DNA of 64,000 bases from Schistocerca nitens (GCF_023898315.1 NC_064622.1:166304178-166368177); one strand, 5' to 3'; shown: positions 46,886 through 59,926, counted from the first letter of the stretch. Numbers and translations are program-made. The notes: generated from the letters alone by a model not told the origin.

Positions 46886-49118
46886 CCTTCTGTTAAGCCT
46901 TGGCTGGCTACCTTTCCTGTCCTCATAAAAACATCCTTATATATTCTGTGTGTCTGTGTACTGAACTAATTATTTTCATTGTTTTATAATGACCAATCCT
47001 ACGCCATTATCGGATGATCCCTGGCTGAATAAATGAATAGTTCAATTGACACACTTGTAACTCTTATTCTTTTTTTGTCTGCTTTTCTGTGAAATAACTT
47101 GACACTGTGTTTGTCTTTCTGGGAAAGTACCTCTGATTTCAATGTAGCTACTTGAACATTTATTTTTAAGAGAGCTTATAATACTAAAAACTTCTTTTGG
47201 ATATCTAAAATGAAGTTTAATTTTATCAAACCCGTTTTGGGAGGCTTTTCTTTGAAACTGTATAGGCTGTTTGTTAAAGAGTATTTCAAATCTAAGTTGT
47301 CTTTTGTAAGACAGAAAACAGGTTCAATTAACTGAAGTGTTAGATACATTATCGACTCACAGCCAAATGGTCAATCTCCAGACTAACCTAGACCTGATGT
47401 TACACTACAAATCAGTCACCAAAACTACATTATAAAAAAATTACATTTTTAGTGTTCTGTTCTCTCTCTGTTAGTGCTCACCTGACATCACATGCCGCAT
47501 CAATATTGTGTTACAGTATCCACCAGTTCAACTGAAGCAACATTTTCTGCAGGTTTGAGGCTGTCTTTGGTCACTTTGTTAAAAATCTTTAAAGAAGTTT
47601 CTTTCTTATTTTATTCATTTCCTTGATTTGTTTTTGTGGTTTTATTTTTCTTACTATGATGCAAATACTTCTCGACTTGTTGCTGGAAGAGGTTCTCCCC
47701 CCCCCCCCCCCCCCCCCCTTGAAAGTGCACACATTTTGGCTCTGATGACATTTCTTGACTTCAACAGTACAGTCTGTATTGTTATTCAACTCTCTTATCA
47801 TCCATGTCATTTGATGTCAAGTAATCTTTTATTTTCAGAAGGTGGTGCCCCACAGCTTTTAAATATTTGAGGAATGTCTTGATTAGTGCCAGGGGCTGCT
47901 GACAAAATTTCTTTATTTAACAGCTGGTTTTGGTCCATTGGCCAGCATCAGGTTCATAATAGCATTTAAATCGTAATACTAGGTGTTATAAAATCATTGG
48001 CATTTTGTAGTAATATAAATTAAATCATCAACAGAGACATTCCTAGTGTTAATGCTGACTATTGATTAACATGAAAAAGTTCACTGTCTGTGACACTATT
48101 TATGACTAACGATGTAATTCATACTACTTTGTGATAACAGTAACAAATTCATGGATTTTATTACCTGATGGCGGTGGTTTTATAATGCCTAATATTATGG
48201 TGTGAATGCTTTAATGAACCTGTTGATGGTCTGTGAATCAAAACAGGATGTTAATTAAAAAAATAATTAGCAGCTCCTTCCAGTAATCCTGCACTTCAAG
48301 TAATCTTTTCTCTCAGTTTTGCAAGATATTGTTGTTTCATTTGTGACCCAGGGCTTACGCACTTTTAACCACCTCTACCAATTAATTTCTTAGGAAAACA
48401 GTAGTGCACAACTTCTTACACAATATATGTATTTCTCAATATGTTTATTTGCTAGATTTTGTGGGACTGTGCTACTTGGTCCTCAAACGAGTCAGTACAT
48501 ACCTCACAGAACACTGATCAGAAAAATTATAAACTAAATATTTAAAGTACTGGTAAGAACCCACAATTTGCAATGGAATGTGTGAATAAATGACACATTC
48601 TGGAGAAAAGTTTTGACTATTGAAGGAACTCTGTACAAAATAAGTGTGTGCCATAAGGAAACTTTCAAAATGGATTTCAACACTTGGGGTTCATCGCTCA
48701 TATTTTCCAGTTCTGCTGAAAGCGTATTGTAAATGAGAATAAATTATGAGACAACATTGCTGGCCTTTCTTTACCATCAGGAGGCAATAGGTGTAGTTCC
48801 GTCAGAAGACACATATAAAAGTGACACAGTTATCCTAGTTTCTGAAACTGGTGATTCCTACCTAGGAGAGGGGAGAGGAATAGGTTGTGGAAGGTAAAAA
48901 ATGAAATGTATGTCACTTTGACTCCAGGATTCAGATTCTTTATTCACCATTGACCACCTGAGGTGGAATAGGCAATTTACATGGATATCATATAACATTT
49001 TCCTTGACTAGTACCTTAAAGCTAAATGAACATTGCAAATAGTGCCCATAGTTGATAACATACACCATAACATATGATAAATACATTCAGTGACATCACA
49101 TAATGAAATCCTTAAAAA
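46886..49118. other. Mostly unrecognised; poly-C run at 47697-47718
   Basis: The C run of about 22 bases is clear. TTTAACAGCTGGTTTTGGTCC near 47918-47940 resembles ends of other locust repeats, but I cannot delimit an element. No gene is supported. Confidence 0.45.
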
Positions 49119-51058
49119 TTAATGTTGTTTGATTTTTATATTCATAAATTCTGTTATATTGTAAAAAGGATTGATTAGTAACCAGTTTAGTAGCTTGCTC
49201 CTGAAGCTACTTATGTGAGCCGACCGAGAAGAAAATGGAAGTTTATTAAGTATTTTTAGACTATTGATTAGATGGGAATTCCCTGTTCTTGTCAGCCTGT
49301 GCCTAGGTATGTCTAATTTTGTTTTGTCTCTGGTATTATGATGGTGTGTGTTTTCCTTCATTCCAAAATCTGCTATATTGTTTTTTGCATACAATGCTGA
49401 GGCATATATATAAAGATTAATAACTGTTAATATTTTCAGCTGAATGAACAGTGGCCGGCAGTGCTCTGATCTACCAGAATTGCTCGTTGCCCTTATCACT
49501 TTCTTCTGAATTTTTAGAACTTCAGTGATGTGAAGTATGTGTCCCCATATCAGCAGTCCATACCCTATATGTGACTGAAAGAGTCCAAAATAAATAACTC
49601 TTAAATATTCTTTTGTCACCAGGCTCCTCAGTTTCCACATTAAATACATAACTTGAGACAATTTTGTGCAGGTATGGTTGATGTGTGTTTCCCATGTTAA
49701 CTTAGTCTACATGAATTCTAGAATTTTAACTGCTTTCACATCTACCTCTTTTGACAATCCTAGTATAATCTGTTGGTTTTTATCAGGATTGCAAAGCAGT
49801 GTATTTGATGAGAACCAGTTTAGTGCTGCTAGTTGTGTCATCAGCATAACAAATAACAGTATTGGGATACCGAAATTATAAAAAAGAAGGGCCCAAGGAC
49901 AGAACCTTGTGGGACTCCTGTCTTAACTTCTAGCAATTGTGAGTCTCTGTTTCTGACAGAGGCAAGCGCTTCCTATTGTTTAGGTATGATTCAATTACTG
50001 CCAATGCAGAGTCTTGTATGCCATATAATTTGAGTTTAGCAAGTAAGATATGAGAAATGCAGTCAAATGACTTACTTAAATCACATAAAAGATGTGAGGC
50101 TTTATTTTTATTCTCAAAGGCTGTTATTACTTCATTCACAATTGAAAGAACAGCAGTGGTGGTATTTCTTCCCTTGCGGAAGCCAAATTGACTATTAGAG
50201 AGTAAGTTATGAGACTCAGAGTAGTAGTTTAGTTGGTTATAAAGAAGAGATTCAAATATTTTCGAGAAAATGGGAACTATTGAAACTAGTCGGTAATTTT
50301 TGAGATAATGTTTGTCCCCTTTTTTGTACACTGGGATAACTTTTGATATTTTTAGAGTTGTTGGATAGACTCGAAACTCTAGACACCTATTGAACAGAAA
50401 GGCCAATGGTTCACTAATTATATGCACTGTTTTTTTAATTTTGTAATTGGACAACCAAGAGTAGTCCATGCTCTTGGAGTTTGAGAACTTTGCCACTACT
50501 TTTGTAATCTCAGTGGGTGCGATTGTCCTCCATTTAAAGGTATTGTTTGCAGGTTGTTGTTCCTTAAGTAGATCACTTGCATTAGTGGTTGTTGTTTTCA
50601 ATTTTGTTCCTAATATCACTTACAGAGTCCATGAAAAAACGATTAACTTTATCTGGGTCAAGAGCTATGCTATGTTCATCATTCCTGCACTGCTATTGTG
50701 CAACAACATTCCATGCAGCTTTGCACTTATTAAGAGCCCCTTCAATGTATCTTTCGCATGCTGTTCTTTTTGCCATTATAAGCTTAGTTCTGTAGGTTCT
50801 CTTACATTCAAGATATGCTTTGTACAATTCATCTTTCTGCTCCGTTCCATATTTAAGCGAGTTTTTATACATGTGGTACAACGGTAACATATTTTGCCTT
50901 GTATTGGTAAGTTCATCTGTGTACCACCTAATGTTTTTCTTTATAGGGTGGCTTTTATGATTGATTTTTGTAAGAGGAGAACAAGAATACCACAAATCTA
51001 AATAAATTTTAATGAAGTTTTCAAAAGCAGTTTCAGGATGAGAAGACACTCCAGACAA
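49119..51058 (-). pseudogene. CR1/jockey-type LINE, reverse transcriptase nearly complete
   Basis: On the minus strand, a pre-RT linker (51058-50693, ending in a KR-rich helix) is followed by the RT. The RT holds VIPVYKKGDKHYLKNYR (about 50300-50350), SQFGFRKGRNTTTA (about 50160-50205), LCDLSKSFDCISH (about 50060-50100) and GVPQGSVLGP (49890-49919). A CYADDTT catalytic box (49830-49853) comes next, then the C-terminal region (49661-49119) with an HIGYGLLIWG segment and a RTGNSHLI segment. At least two frameshifts lie between 49850 and 49930. It is the best preserved non-RTE LINE in the window and retains all catalytic aspartates. The endonuclease domain is absent (5'-truncated). Confidence 0.8.
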
Positions 51059-51089
51059 ATACTTTCAAGAAAGACAGTTTGCCCAAAAA

Positions 51090-52215
51090 TTAAGATTCAT
51101 TTTAATGAATCATGTTTAATATAGAAAATGTATATTGGATACAACAAGGACACACGAGATATTTGAAATCATTAAAATTCATGGCCACCCTGCAAGTCAG
51201 CACAGAGAGACTGTTTTCACCAAGGCTCAGTTGATAGTTGATCAGGAGTGATGCTGTTAATCGCCTCCACAGTCCTATCACAAGGCTGACAACACGGGTA
51301 CTGATAGCAACCCTGTACACATTGAAATTGATGTAATCACATGGGGAGAAGTCAAAGGGGCTAAGACCAGGTGACCTCAAGAGCATTCATATGTAATGAG
51401 TCTCTACTAATCTATTGTCAAGGAATATGAATTTGAGGAAATCTCAAAGAATGAGAGAAAAATGAGGAGAAGCTAATTCTGTTAGTGCACAACTGAATTC
51501 AGAATTCCATAAAACTCCACTTGAGGTTCCAGGAAAAGCTCAAGCATGTCAAGGTAACTGTGACCTGTTACTGTTTGTCTGCAAAGAAGAATAGGCCGTA
51601 AAAGCTGGCCATGGTCATCCCTAGCCATACATACAGTTTTGATGATGTTTTTTTCCCATTCTTGCATCTCGTGAAGATGGTTATCGGCCCATATCCAGCA
51701 GTTGTGATGGTTCGCAAAACCAAATGTGTCAAACGTCACCCTGTGTGAACAAAGGAAGTTGTCTAACATGTTTCCGAAATCTGTTTTCTCCAAAAGTCGG
51801 CATGCATTTCCCTATGGGTATCATAATCCTCCTCCTCCAGGTGGTGTATTACCTGTATATGATACACTATCTTCTCGTCAGTGTAAATTGAAGAGTATAC
51901 TAGTGTTGCTCAAGTCATCGCTCAACCGATGAAGAGAAGCACATGGGCTCCTTACAATTGCATCCTCAATGCTCCAAATGTGTCATCAGATGTTAATGTT
52001 TGCTCGGGACATTCCTCACTAAGCACACTTTCTCCTTGTGTGAATTTGTTGACAAAAAACTTGATATTTGCCCTTGTTGGTGGCTCTGTTCTGAACTTTC
52101 TGCGGACAGTTCATGGTGTTCCTCAAATGTTTTATCACCTAGTTTCCAGACAGACATGCCAGGGGAGTGCATGGAGGTAGCAGTCAGCACTGACCAAGGC
52201 AGTGCTGCCACTGCA
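51090..52215 (-). pseudogene. mariner/IS630-like transposase pseudogene
   Basis: On the minus strand, an N-terminal piece reads TVRRKFRTEPPTRANI in one frame (about 52060-52110). The central block CSHRVTFDTFGFANHHNCWIW (about 51685-51750) and the GHSYLDMLE segment (about 51540-51570) follow. A C-terminal FSPCDYINFNVY piece (about 51320-51355) corresponds to the CDFFLWGY block of this family. Several frameshifts occur. It is the same broad family as the copies at 26611-27500 and 56501-57436 but diverged. Terminal repeats are not recognised, so the edges are approximate. Confidence 0.65.
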
Positions 52216-52467
52216 GTAGTACTGATTATTCTTCATGTTTTACTGTCCCTAATAATACATATTGATAAAATAAATATAATAATAGATTAATTTAGGACTA
52301 CTCTATTGAATGGGTACATAAACTTCCACTTTAAAAATAATTTTGTTTCTAACATGAAACAAACCTATGCTTTGTCAACACTTGGCATCACATCAAAGAT
52401 GTGATGAGTAGTATTTGTTTGGGGTGATTCCAGCTACAGAGTACAAAAACAATATTGTATTGCATAA

Positions 52468-52541
52468 CACTGGTTTGATGCAGCTCTCCATACTACTCTA
52501 TCCTGTGCGAACTTGTTCATCTCCGAGTAACTACTGCAACC
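52468..52541 (-). mobile_element. RTE 3' fragment, left part of a split copy
   Basis: It matches the RTE 3' region (GCAGCTCTCCATACTACTC, then CCGAGTAACTACTGCAACC). The copy resumes at 59927 after the DNA transposon: the intact family sequence at 59295-59315 reads straight across the junction. Confidence 0.85.
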
Positions 52542-53129
52542 GGGTCATTCCATATCAAATCACATAATAAAAAATAAATTTTACACCCACCTCCTTAGAT
52601 TTTCATGAAATTTGGCTCAAATGGTTCTAATACCATCCTGACAACACCTGCAAATTTTTTTTGCTGTATCTCTCATAGTTTTTTTGTATAAATTTTTAAA
52701 ATTTTTATGTTTTGCGTTTTCCGAACCTTCGGAATGGTAAATTTAATTTATATTCAAAACTTTAAAATTGCTTATCTTAAAAACTCTTTTAGATAACATC
52801 ATGAATTTTTTCAGCAAGTTTATTTATTATACATATTTGAAGATAAAAATGATACTATTAAAATATATTAATATTTTGTATGAAAAAAAAATATTTTTTT
52901 AACGGATGTTTTGTTTTATAAGAATTGCAATATCTAGAGTCTCAGACCTGATAGAATGCTCAAATTTATTTTAATTTACTCTTAAACATATAGGCTACTT
53001 GATAAAACAAAAATAATGATGGCTTTTTAACATGTTTAATAATTATAGTAGATTACATTAGAATTATGTACAAAGATAGTGTACTTACGACACTTATGTA
53101 TAACCCAACTGATTGCTTGAATGCTGATT

Positions 53130-55764
53130 CGAACTGTTTTTTCACTTCATCCAAGAGCTTTCAGTTCTTTTGATACAGTCTTTTTTGAAGTAATACATTC
53201 TTCCAGTGCCACTTGATTGAGGTGCGTCTACTACGCAGACTATGTGCTCCAAAGGCACTATGCAAGAATCTTCTCTTTCAGGCCAATAAAATGATGCAGC
53301 TGGTCCTGAAGGATGTAGAAATAGAATTTCTGCATCTTCTTCATCATTGAATATTGTTTTTACCAGTCCAAAGTACCAGTTACCATCATAATTTGCAGCC
53401 ACAAAGCTATTTATGGATGGTTCAACACGAACCCAATCAGAAGAAGAATGGAAAGAAAAGACTAAGTAGGGTTTAACACTATCTGTAGTCCTAATTTCAA
53501 GGTTGGTTGTTGGAAGTGGTTTGAAGTTATGAAAACTTCTTGTTCCAGGAATGGTTCAGGTTGCTGAAAAACGTTTTTCTAGTTTTAACCGTAGCAAATC
53601 AGCTTCTTTTTTGTCAATAAAGTGAAAATGAATGTTTTCAATGTTTCTTTCACAAAACTTGTACACATTGATTGCTGTCATTATTTGTTCTTTGTCTGAA
53701 AGCTGTAGACTGGCTTTCCTTAAAATTCTTTTAATAGTTCCTCCTAGGCCATCACAAATTGACTTCCCATGACTTGTTGCAAAAAAAGAGTGTTGGGCCT
53801 TCAAATTAAAGTCTCTCAAGCGTTCAGTCAAATTTTTAAAACTGTTTCTATTTTTGTACTGCCCAGCACAACCATCTGTAAAGTAGTGAACTGAGTCAAT
53901 GTCAGTATGATGTAATGACAGCCACTTTGTAATTTCTTTGTACAAAAAGTTAACAAAACCAGTGTCATATTCTTGGTCATCACTAATAAAACAGTGGTTG
54001 GAAACAAAAACATTATTTTCCTCATTTCTTAGAAAAACTCCAACTGGGTGTAGAGTACAACTACCTCTATTCCAGTGGTAACTTTGGATCTCATTTTTTA
54101 TAACAAAGGAATAATTTTCACTGAAATCCATCACAATAATTGCTGTTTGGGTGGTGGGTCTTCATTCAATCTTTTAAAGGCTGCTGATTGGGATTTTGCT
54201 ATAAACGAGTGCGGGGTGAGCTTTTCCAATGACCTAACCAATAAAGAAATGTAGTCTTCAACACTGATAGACTGTTTGATCAATTCTGCCCTGTCTGTGT
54301 CAACCGACTGACTGATTACAATTTCTTCTTCTAAATCATAATCTTCACTTAGATTTTCAGTAAAGTACTCAGTTAGTGCAGTATTTGCAGGACAGCTGTC
54401 GCAACGATGTAGCATGCAGTTTTGGTTTTCCATGTTGCACACGAGCATCTTAGTTAGATCTTTATAAGATTCTTCAATTTTCACACCATCCAGTAATAGT
54501 TTAACATTCTGGTGGATACTGCATACACATAAAGTGTGTGTGCCAGCAGCACCAGCAAAGATACACCATTTAGGTCTCAAGAAACAAAATTTTGAAAATC
54601 CTACTTCTACCTCGGGATTCTCCCATTTGAAAGAATAATAGAGTTCTCTCAAGTTACACAAAACGAGTCTTTTTTTGCATGTACACATTTTTTTGAACAC
54701 TTACTTTGTCTTTTGTTCCAGGTAGCACTCTGGAACTTTCATCCTTTTCATAAAAATCTGTTACAAGTCTTACTGTATTTTCAGAAAGAGTTTTACCTTT
54801 TTTTGGACCAGGAGTTTCTAAAATACCCTTTCAGATTTTAGCTTTCTATCTTGTCGCACCATGTACTCACTTACATTAAATTCTTTCATCACTTTATTTC
54901 GACTCCAAGAATCTGGAGACAAGGTTAGAATCTGGATTTTTCTAGACCTCCCAACAGATGAAATCTTCTCTTTCATAAGAGAAATCATTACATCAAAATC
55001 CTTTGCTTTCTCAACCACACTAGTATCTTCTTCGTCATCATCAGAACTTGGTGCATCATATTTTAATGCTTTTGAAACCGCCGTTTTTGCAGTCTTTTCA
55101 ATACTGCTAACCTTCCTTTTAAAATAAGACCCTTTACTTTGTTCTGACAAGCCATGAAGCTTTATCGGTGTTAAACCTAAATTATAAAGAGCAATGTTTG
55201 CTTGTATGAGGAATTCATTTCTGGATTCCAGTGATTCTAATTCAACCATGACTTCATCATCTGTTTCACTTTCATTGACTTCAACTCATAATTTCCCCTC
55301 ACAAAAGTTACGGCATGTTGAGCAAAGCCTTTTGTCCAGGTTTTATGCTAATATTTTTTGTCAGTAATTGTTTAGAAAGATCCAAGCCTACACTTCTCAA
55401 CGATTTTTTGATGGGCTTTTTGTGTTTTTTTAGTGGGTCTACACATGTTGTTTGATACTTTTCAAAAACATTTAAAAAGTAGTAGCTGTGGTGTGAACAT
55501 ATATTCTTAAATTCACACAGATTAATTCCAGATCGTAAGTGGATCAAATCTTTTTCTTCCTCACTCAATTCAGATACCGGTTGTAACTTTTTTTGAAGGT
55601 GTGTAGGTTGTTTGGAAACAGTCAGATTTTTTAAAGAACCCTACGCTACAGGTTTGAATAGCTGACATACTGATTTCACTTTTGGTCTGATTACTGTTCT
55701 GGTTACTTTTATAGGATATTGGGAAAGAATCTCTGTAAACTAAGTAACGCCGAGAAAGTCTCAA
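53130..55764 (-). pseudogene. Transposase pseudogene of the Sola-like element
   Basis: The minus-strand reading is in about six pieces. The N-terminal part has ICSHHSYYFLNVFEKYQTTC (about 55450-55510). A KR-rich linker with an acidic run (DDDEED, about 55020-55040) follows. A Cys/His block has LRPKWC (about 54560-54580), GTHTLCVCSIHQNVKLL (about 54490-54545), and then CMLHRCDSCPA (54385-54420). The core has VMDFSENYSF (54105-54135) and HYFTDGCAGQYKN (53865-53905), both plausible catalytic aspartate sites, then FFATSHGKSICDGLGGTIKR (53725-53785). A C-terminal SH3/chromo-like module has YDGNWYFG and FLHPSGPA (53402-53270). A single-base frameshift near 54132 separates the two best-preserved parts. 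Decay is modest compared with other DNA transposons here. Confidence 0.7.
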
Positions 55765-56500
55765 ATCACATTTAAGTAACAGTACTTACTGAAAGTTCGA
55801 ATAAACTTAATAAAATACTATCCAAGCACTATTTAACACTGTAATAATTTTTTACTTCAAAACACAGGAGTAACAAAACAAAATCCAAGCGTACATTGTT
55901 ACTCCAAGAAGACAAAAACTTATTTTCGCTGTATGTCACTTGGTACTTTTTTATTTTAAAAATATAATTAATATTATTATTCAGATAGTGAAGGGAGACG
56001 AAAATTTAATAGTCATGGGTGACTGGAATTCGAGTGTAGGAAAAGGGAGAGAAGGAAACATAGTAGGTGAATATGGATTGGGGCTAAGAAATGAAAGAGG
56101 AGGCCGCCTGGTAGAATTTTGCACAGAGCATAACTTAATCACAGCTAACACTTGGTTTAAGAATCATGAAAGAAGGTTGTATACATGGAAGAACCCTGGA
56201 GATACTAAAAGGTATCAGATAGATTATATAATGGTAAGACAGAGATTTAGGAACCAGGTATTAAATTGTAAGACATTTCCAGGGGCAGATGTGGACTCTG
56301 ACCACAATCTATTGGTTATGACCTGTAGATTAAAACTGAAGAAATTACAAAAAGGTGGGAATTTAATGAGATGGGACCTGGATAAACTGAAAGAACCAGA
56401 GGTTGTACAGAGTTTCAGGGAGAGCATAAGGGAACAATTGACAGGAATGGGGGAAAGAAGTACAGTAGAAGAAGAATGGGTAGCTCTGAGGGATGAAGTA

Positions 56501-57436
56501 CAGGGCTATTACAAATGATTGAAGCGATTTCATAAATTCACTGTAGCTCCATTCATTGACATATGGTCATGACACACTACAGATACGTAGAAAAACTCAT
56601 AAAGTTTTGTTCGGCTGAAGCCGCACTACAGGTTTCTGCCGCCAGACAGCTCGAGAGCGCAGTGAGAGAAAATGGCGACAGGAGCCGAGAAAGCGTATGT
56701 CGTGCTTGAAATGCACTCGCATCAGTCAGTCATAACAGTGCAACGACACTTCAGGACGAAGTTCAACAAAGATCCACCAACTGCTAACTCTATTCGGCGA
56801 TGGTATGCGCAGTTTAAAGCTTCTGGATGCCTCTGTAAGGGGAAATCAATGGGTCGGCCTGCAGTGAGCGAAGAAACGGTTGAACGCGTGCGTGCAAGTT
56901 TCACGCGTAGCCCGCGGACATGCTGGAAAATTGGCTCATGCCACAACTGGAGACCGACAGCGCCGACTTCATCTTTCAACAGGATGGTGCTCCACCGCAC
57001 TTCCATCATGATGTTCGGCATTTCTTAAACAGGAGATTGGAAAATCGATGGGTCGGTCGTGGTGGAGATCATGATCAGCAATTCATGTCATGGCCTCCAC
57101 GCTCTCCCGACTTAACCCCATGCGATTTCTTTCTGTGGGGTTATGTGAAAGATTCAGTGTTTAAACCTCCTCTACCAAGAAACGTGCCAGAACTGCGAGC
57201 TCGCATCAACGTTGCTTTCGAACTCATTGATGGGGACATGCTGCGCCGAGTGTGGGAGGAACTTGATTATCGGCTTGATGTCTGCCGAATCACTAAAGGG
57301 GCACATATCGAACATTTGTGAATGCCTAAAAAAACTTTTTGAGTTTTTGTATGTGTGCAAAGCATTGTGAAAATGTCTCAAATAATAAAGTTATTGTAGA
57401 GCTGTGAAATCGCTTCAATCATTTGTAATAACCCTG
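56501..57436 (+). mobile_element. 936-bp mariner-type deletion derivative, TA target duplication
   Basis: Terminal inverted repeats beginning CAGGG(C/T)TATTACAAATG match at 32 of 34 bases. TA lies at both edges (56499-56500 and 57437-57438). The host RTE reads through when the element is removed. The transposase is split by an internal deletion at about 56917-56920. Terminal identity and an otherwise clean coding sequence make it the youngest layer of the nest. Confidence 0.88.
56672..57321 (+). pseudogene. Transposase of the 936-bp element, internally deleted
   Basis: The N-terminal 80 or so residues (56672-56915) form the helix-turn-helix region of the DUF4817-type family, with SVITVQRHFRTKFNKDPP, RRWYAQFKASG and GRPAVSEETVERVR. 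The reading then jumps into another frame at the equivalent of the C-terminal third (56920-57321): DMLENWLMPQ, the QQDGAPPHFH block with the second catalytic aspartate, SPDLTPCDFFLWGY with the third, and a complete end at 57321. The stretch with the first aspartate is missing, about 130-150 residues by comparison with the family's usual 330-350. It cannot be active but could be mobilised by a complete relative. Confidence 0.85.
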
Positions 57437-59926
57437 TAGTGAAGGCAGCAGAGGATCAAGTAGGTAAAAAGACGAGGTCTAGTAGAAATCCTTGGGTAAC
57501 AGAAGAAATATTGAATTTAATTGATGAAAGGAGAAAATATAAAAATGCAGTAACTGAAGCAGGCAAAAAGGAATACAAACGTCTCAAAAATGAGATCGAC
57601 AGGAAGTGCAAAATGGCTAAGCAGGCATGGCTAGAGGACAAATGTAAGGATGTAGAGGTGCTTATCAGTAGGGGTAAGATAAATACTGCCTACAGAGACC
57701 TTTGGAGAAAAGAGAACCACTTGTATGAATATCAAGAGCTCAGATGGAAACCCAGTTCTAAGCAAGGAAGGGAAAGCAGAAAGGTGGAAGGAGTATATAG
57801 AGGGTCTATACAAGGGCGATGTACTTGAGGACAATATTATGGAAATGGAAGAGCATGTAGATGAAGATGAAATGGGAGATACGATACTGCGTGAAGAGTT
57901 TGACAGAGCACTGAAAGACCTGAGTCGATTAGTCGAAACAAGGCCCCGGGAGTAGACAACATTCCATTGGAACTACTGACGGTCTTGGGAGAGCCAGTCC
58001 TGATAAAACTCTACCATCTGGTGAGCAAGATGTATGAAACAGGCGAAATACCCTCAGACTTCAAGAAGAACATAATAATTCCAATCCCAAAGAAAGCAGG
58101 TGTTGACAGATGTGAAAATTACCGAACCATCAGTTTAATAAGTCACAGCTGCAAAATACTAACACGAATTCTTTACAGATGAATGGAAAAACTAATAGAA
58201 GCCAACCTCGGGGAAGATCAGTTTGGATTCCATAGAAACACTGGAACACGTGAGGCAATACTGACCTTACGACTTATCTTAGAAGAAAGATTAAGGAAAG
58301 GCAAACCTACGTTTCTAGCATTTGTAGACTCAGAGAAAGCTTTTGACAATGTTGACTGGAATACTCTCTTTCAAATTCTAAAGGTGGCAGGGGTAAAATA
58401 CAGGGAGCGAAAAGCTATTTACAATTTTTACAGAAACCAGATGGCAGTAATAAGAGTCGAGAGACATGAAAGGGAAGCAGTGGTTGGAAAGGGAGTGAGA
58501 CAGGGTTGTAGCCTCTCCCCGATGTTATTCAATCTGTATATTGAGCAAGCAGTAAAGGAAACAAAAGAAAAATTCAGAGTAGGTATTAAAATCCATGGAG
58601 AAGAAATAAAAACTTTGAGGTTCGCCGATGACATTGTAATTCTGTCAGAGACAGCAAAGGACTTTGAAGAGCAGTTGAACGGAATGGACAGTGTCTTGAA
58701 AGGAGGATATAAGATGAACATCAACAAAAGCAAAACGAGGATAATGAAATGTAGTCGAATTAAGTCGGGTGATGTTGAGGGAATTAGATTAGGAAATGAG
58801 ACACTTAAAGTAGTAAAGGAGTTTTGCTGTTTGGGGAGCAAAATAACTGATGATGGTTGAAGTAGAGAGGATATAAAATATAGACTGGCAATGGCAAGGA
58901 AAGTGTTTCTGAAGAAGAGAAATTTGTTAACATCAAGTATAGATTTAAGTGTCAGGAAGTCGTTTCTGAAAGTATTTGTATGGAGTGTAGCCATGTATGG
59001 AAGTGAAACATGGACGATAAATAGTTTGGACAAGAAGAGAATAGAAGCTTTTGAAATGTGGTGCTACAGAAGAATGCTGAAGATTAGATGGGTAGATCAC
59101 ATAACTAATGAGGAAGTACTGAATAGGATTGGGGAGAAGAGAAGTTTGTGGCACAACTTGACCAGAAGAAGGGATCGGTTGGTAGGACATGTTCTGAGGC
59201 ATCAAGGGATCACCAATTTAGTATTGGAGGGCAGTGTGGAGGGTAAAAATCGCAGAGGGAGACCAAGAGATGAATAAACTAAGCAGATTCAGAAGGATGT
59301 AGGTTGCAGTAGGTACTGGGAGATGAAGCAGCTTGCACAGGATAGAGTAGCATGGAGAGCTGCATCAAACCAGTCTCAGGACTGAAGACCACAACAACAA
59401 TTAATATTATTTTAAAAATTAGATAACTGTTAAACAGGTTAAAAAAGCCAACATAATTTTTCTTTTATCTAATATCCTATACAATTAAGAGTATTTTAAA
59501 ACAAATTTGAGCTTTCTATCAGGTCTGAGACTCTAGATATTGCAGTTTTCGTAAAACTAAACATCCATTAGCTTAAATGCAAATTTTTTTTCATTTGAAA
59601 GATTTTAATATATCTTTATGGTAATTTTTTTTAACATTTAGATATAATACACAAACTTATTCCAAAATTTCATAGTCATATCTTGAGTATTCTTTAATAT
59701 ACAAATTTTTGTTGTTGTGAGGACACGTTTAAGTTAAGATATCCGACTGCTGAAACAAGGCCAAATCTAAAAACTTCAAAAATTTATTAAAAAAACTATA
59801 AGAGATAGAGAAAAAAAATTTACAAGTGCTTTCAGGGTGATAAAAGAAGTAATTGTACAAAGTTTCATCAAAATCTGACATGGTTGGTATCAAGGCCTGG
59901 GTGACTTGACATGGAATGACCCAGCC

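Larger units (their letters stand above)
55979..59400 (+). mobile_element. 5'-truncated RTE LINE inserted in the Sola-like element
   Basis: The target duplication TTAATATTATT lies at 55968-55978 and 59401-59411. The + strand starts inside the endonuclease domain (MGDWNS at 56015-56033; DSDHNLLV about 56293-56316) and is interrupted by a mariner. It resumes at 57439 with the linker, then RT: KAFDNVDWN (58338-58364), RQGCSLSP (58498-58521) and RFADDIVIL (58618-58644). The C-terminus with YGSETW (58997-59014) ends near 59277, followed by a 3' end in (CAA)n. A frameshift near 57720, another near 57930, and stops at about 58180 and 58858 disable it. Confidence 0.88.
52542..59922. mobile_element. 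DNA transposon with 0.5-kb terminal inverted repeats, Sola-like, carrying a nested RTE
   Basis: The ends are GGGTCATTCCATATCAA and the inverse of GGGTCATTCCATGTCAA. The inverted repeats pair over about 500 bases (52542-53045 with 59418-59922). An example is the block CTAGAGTCTCAGACCTGATAGAA at 52930-52960, whose inverse lies near 59515-59540. The flanks AACC (52538-52541) and AGCC (59923-59926) are a 4-bp target duplication with one mismatch. Removing the element rejoins the RTE exactly. Without the nested RTE it is about 3.95 kb. A 4-bp duplication with GRG-type ends and this transposase pattern suggests the Sola2 group; the assignment is from recall. Confidence 0.8.

Noticed and set aside
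53142..55764. Host gene instead of transposase
   Set aside because: The coding pieces lie between paired terminal inverted repeats with a target duplication and are frameshifted, so a transposon origin is far more likely.
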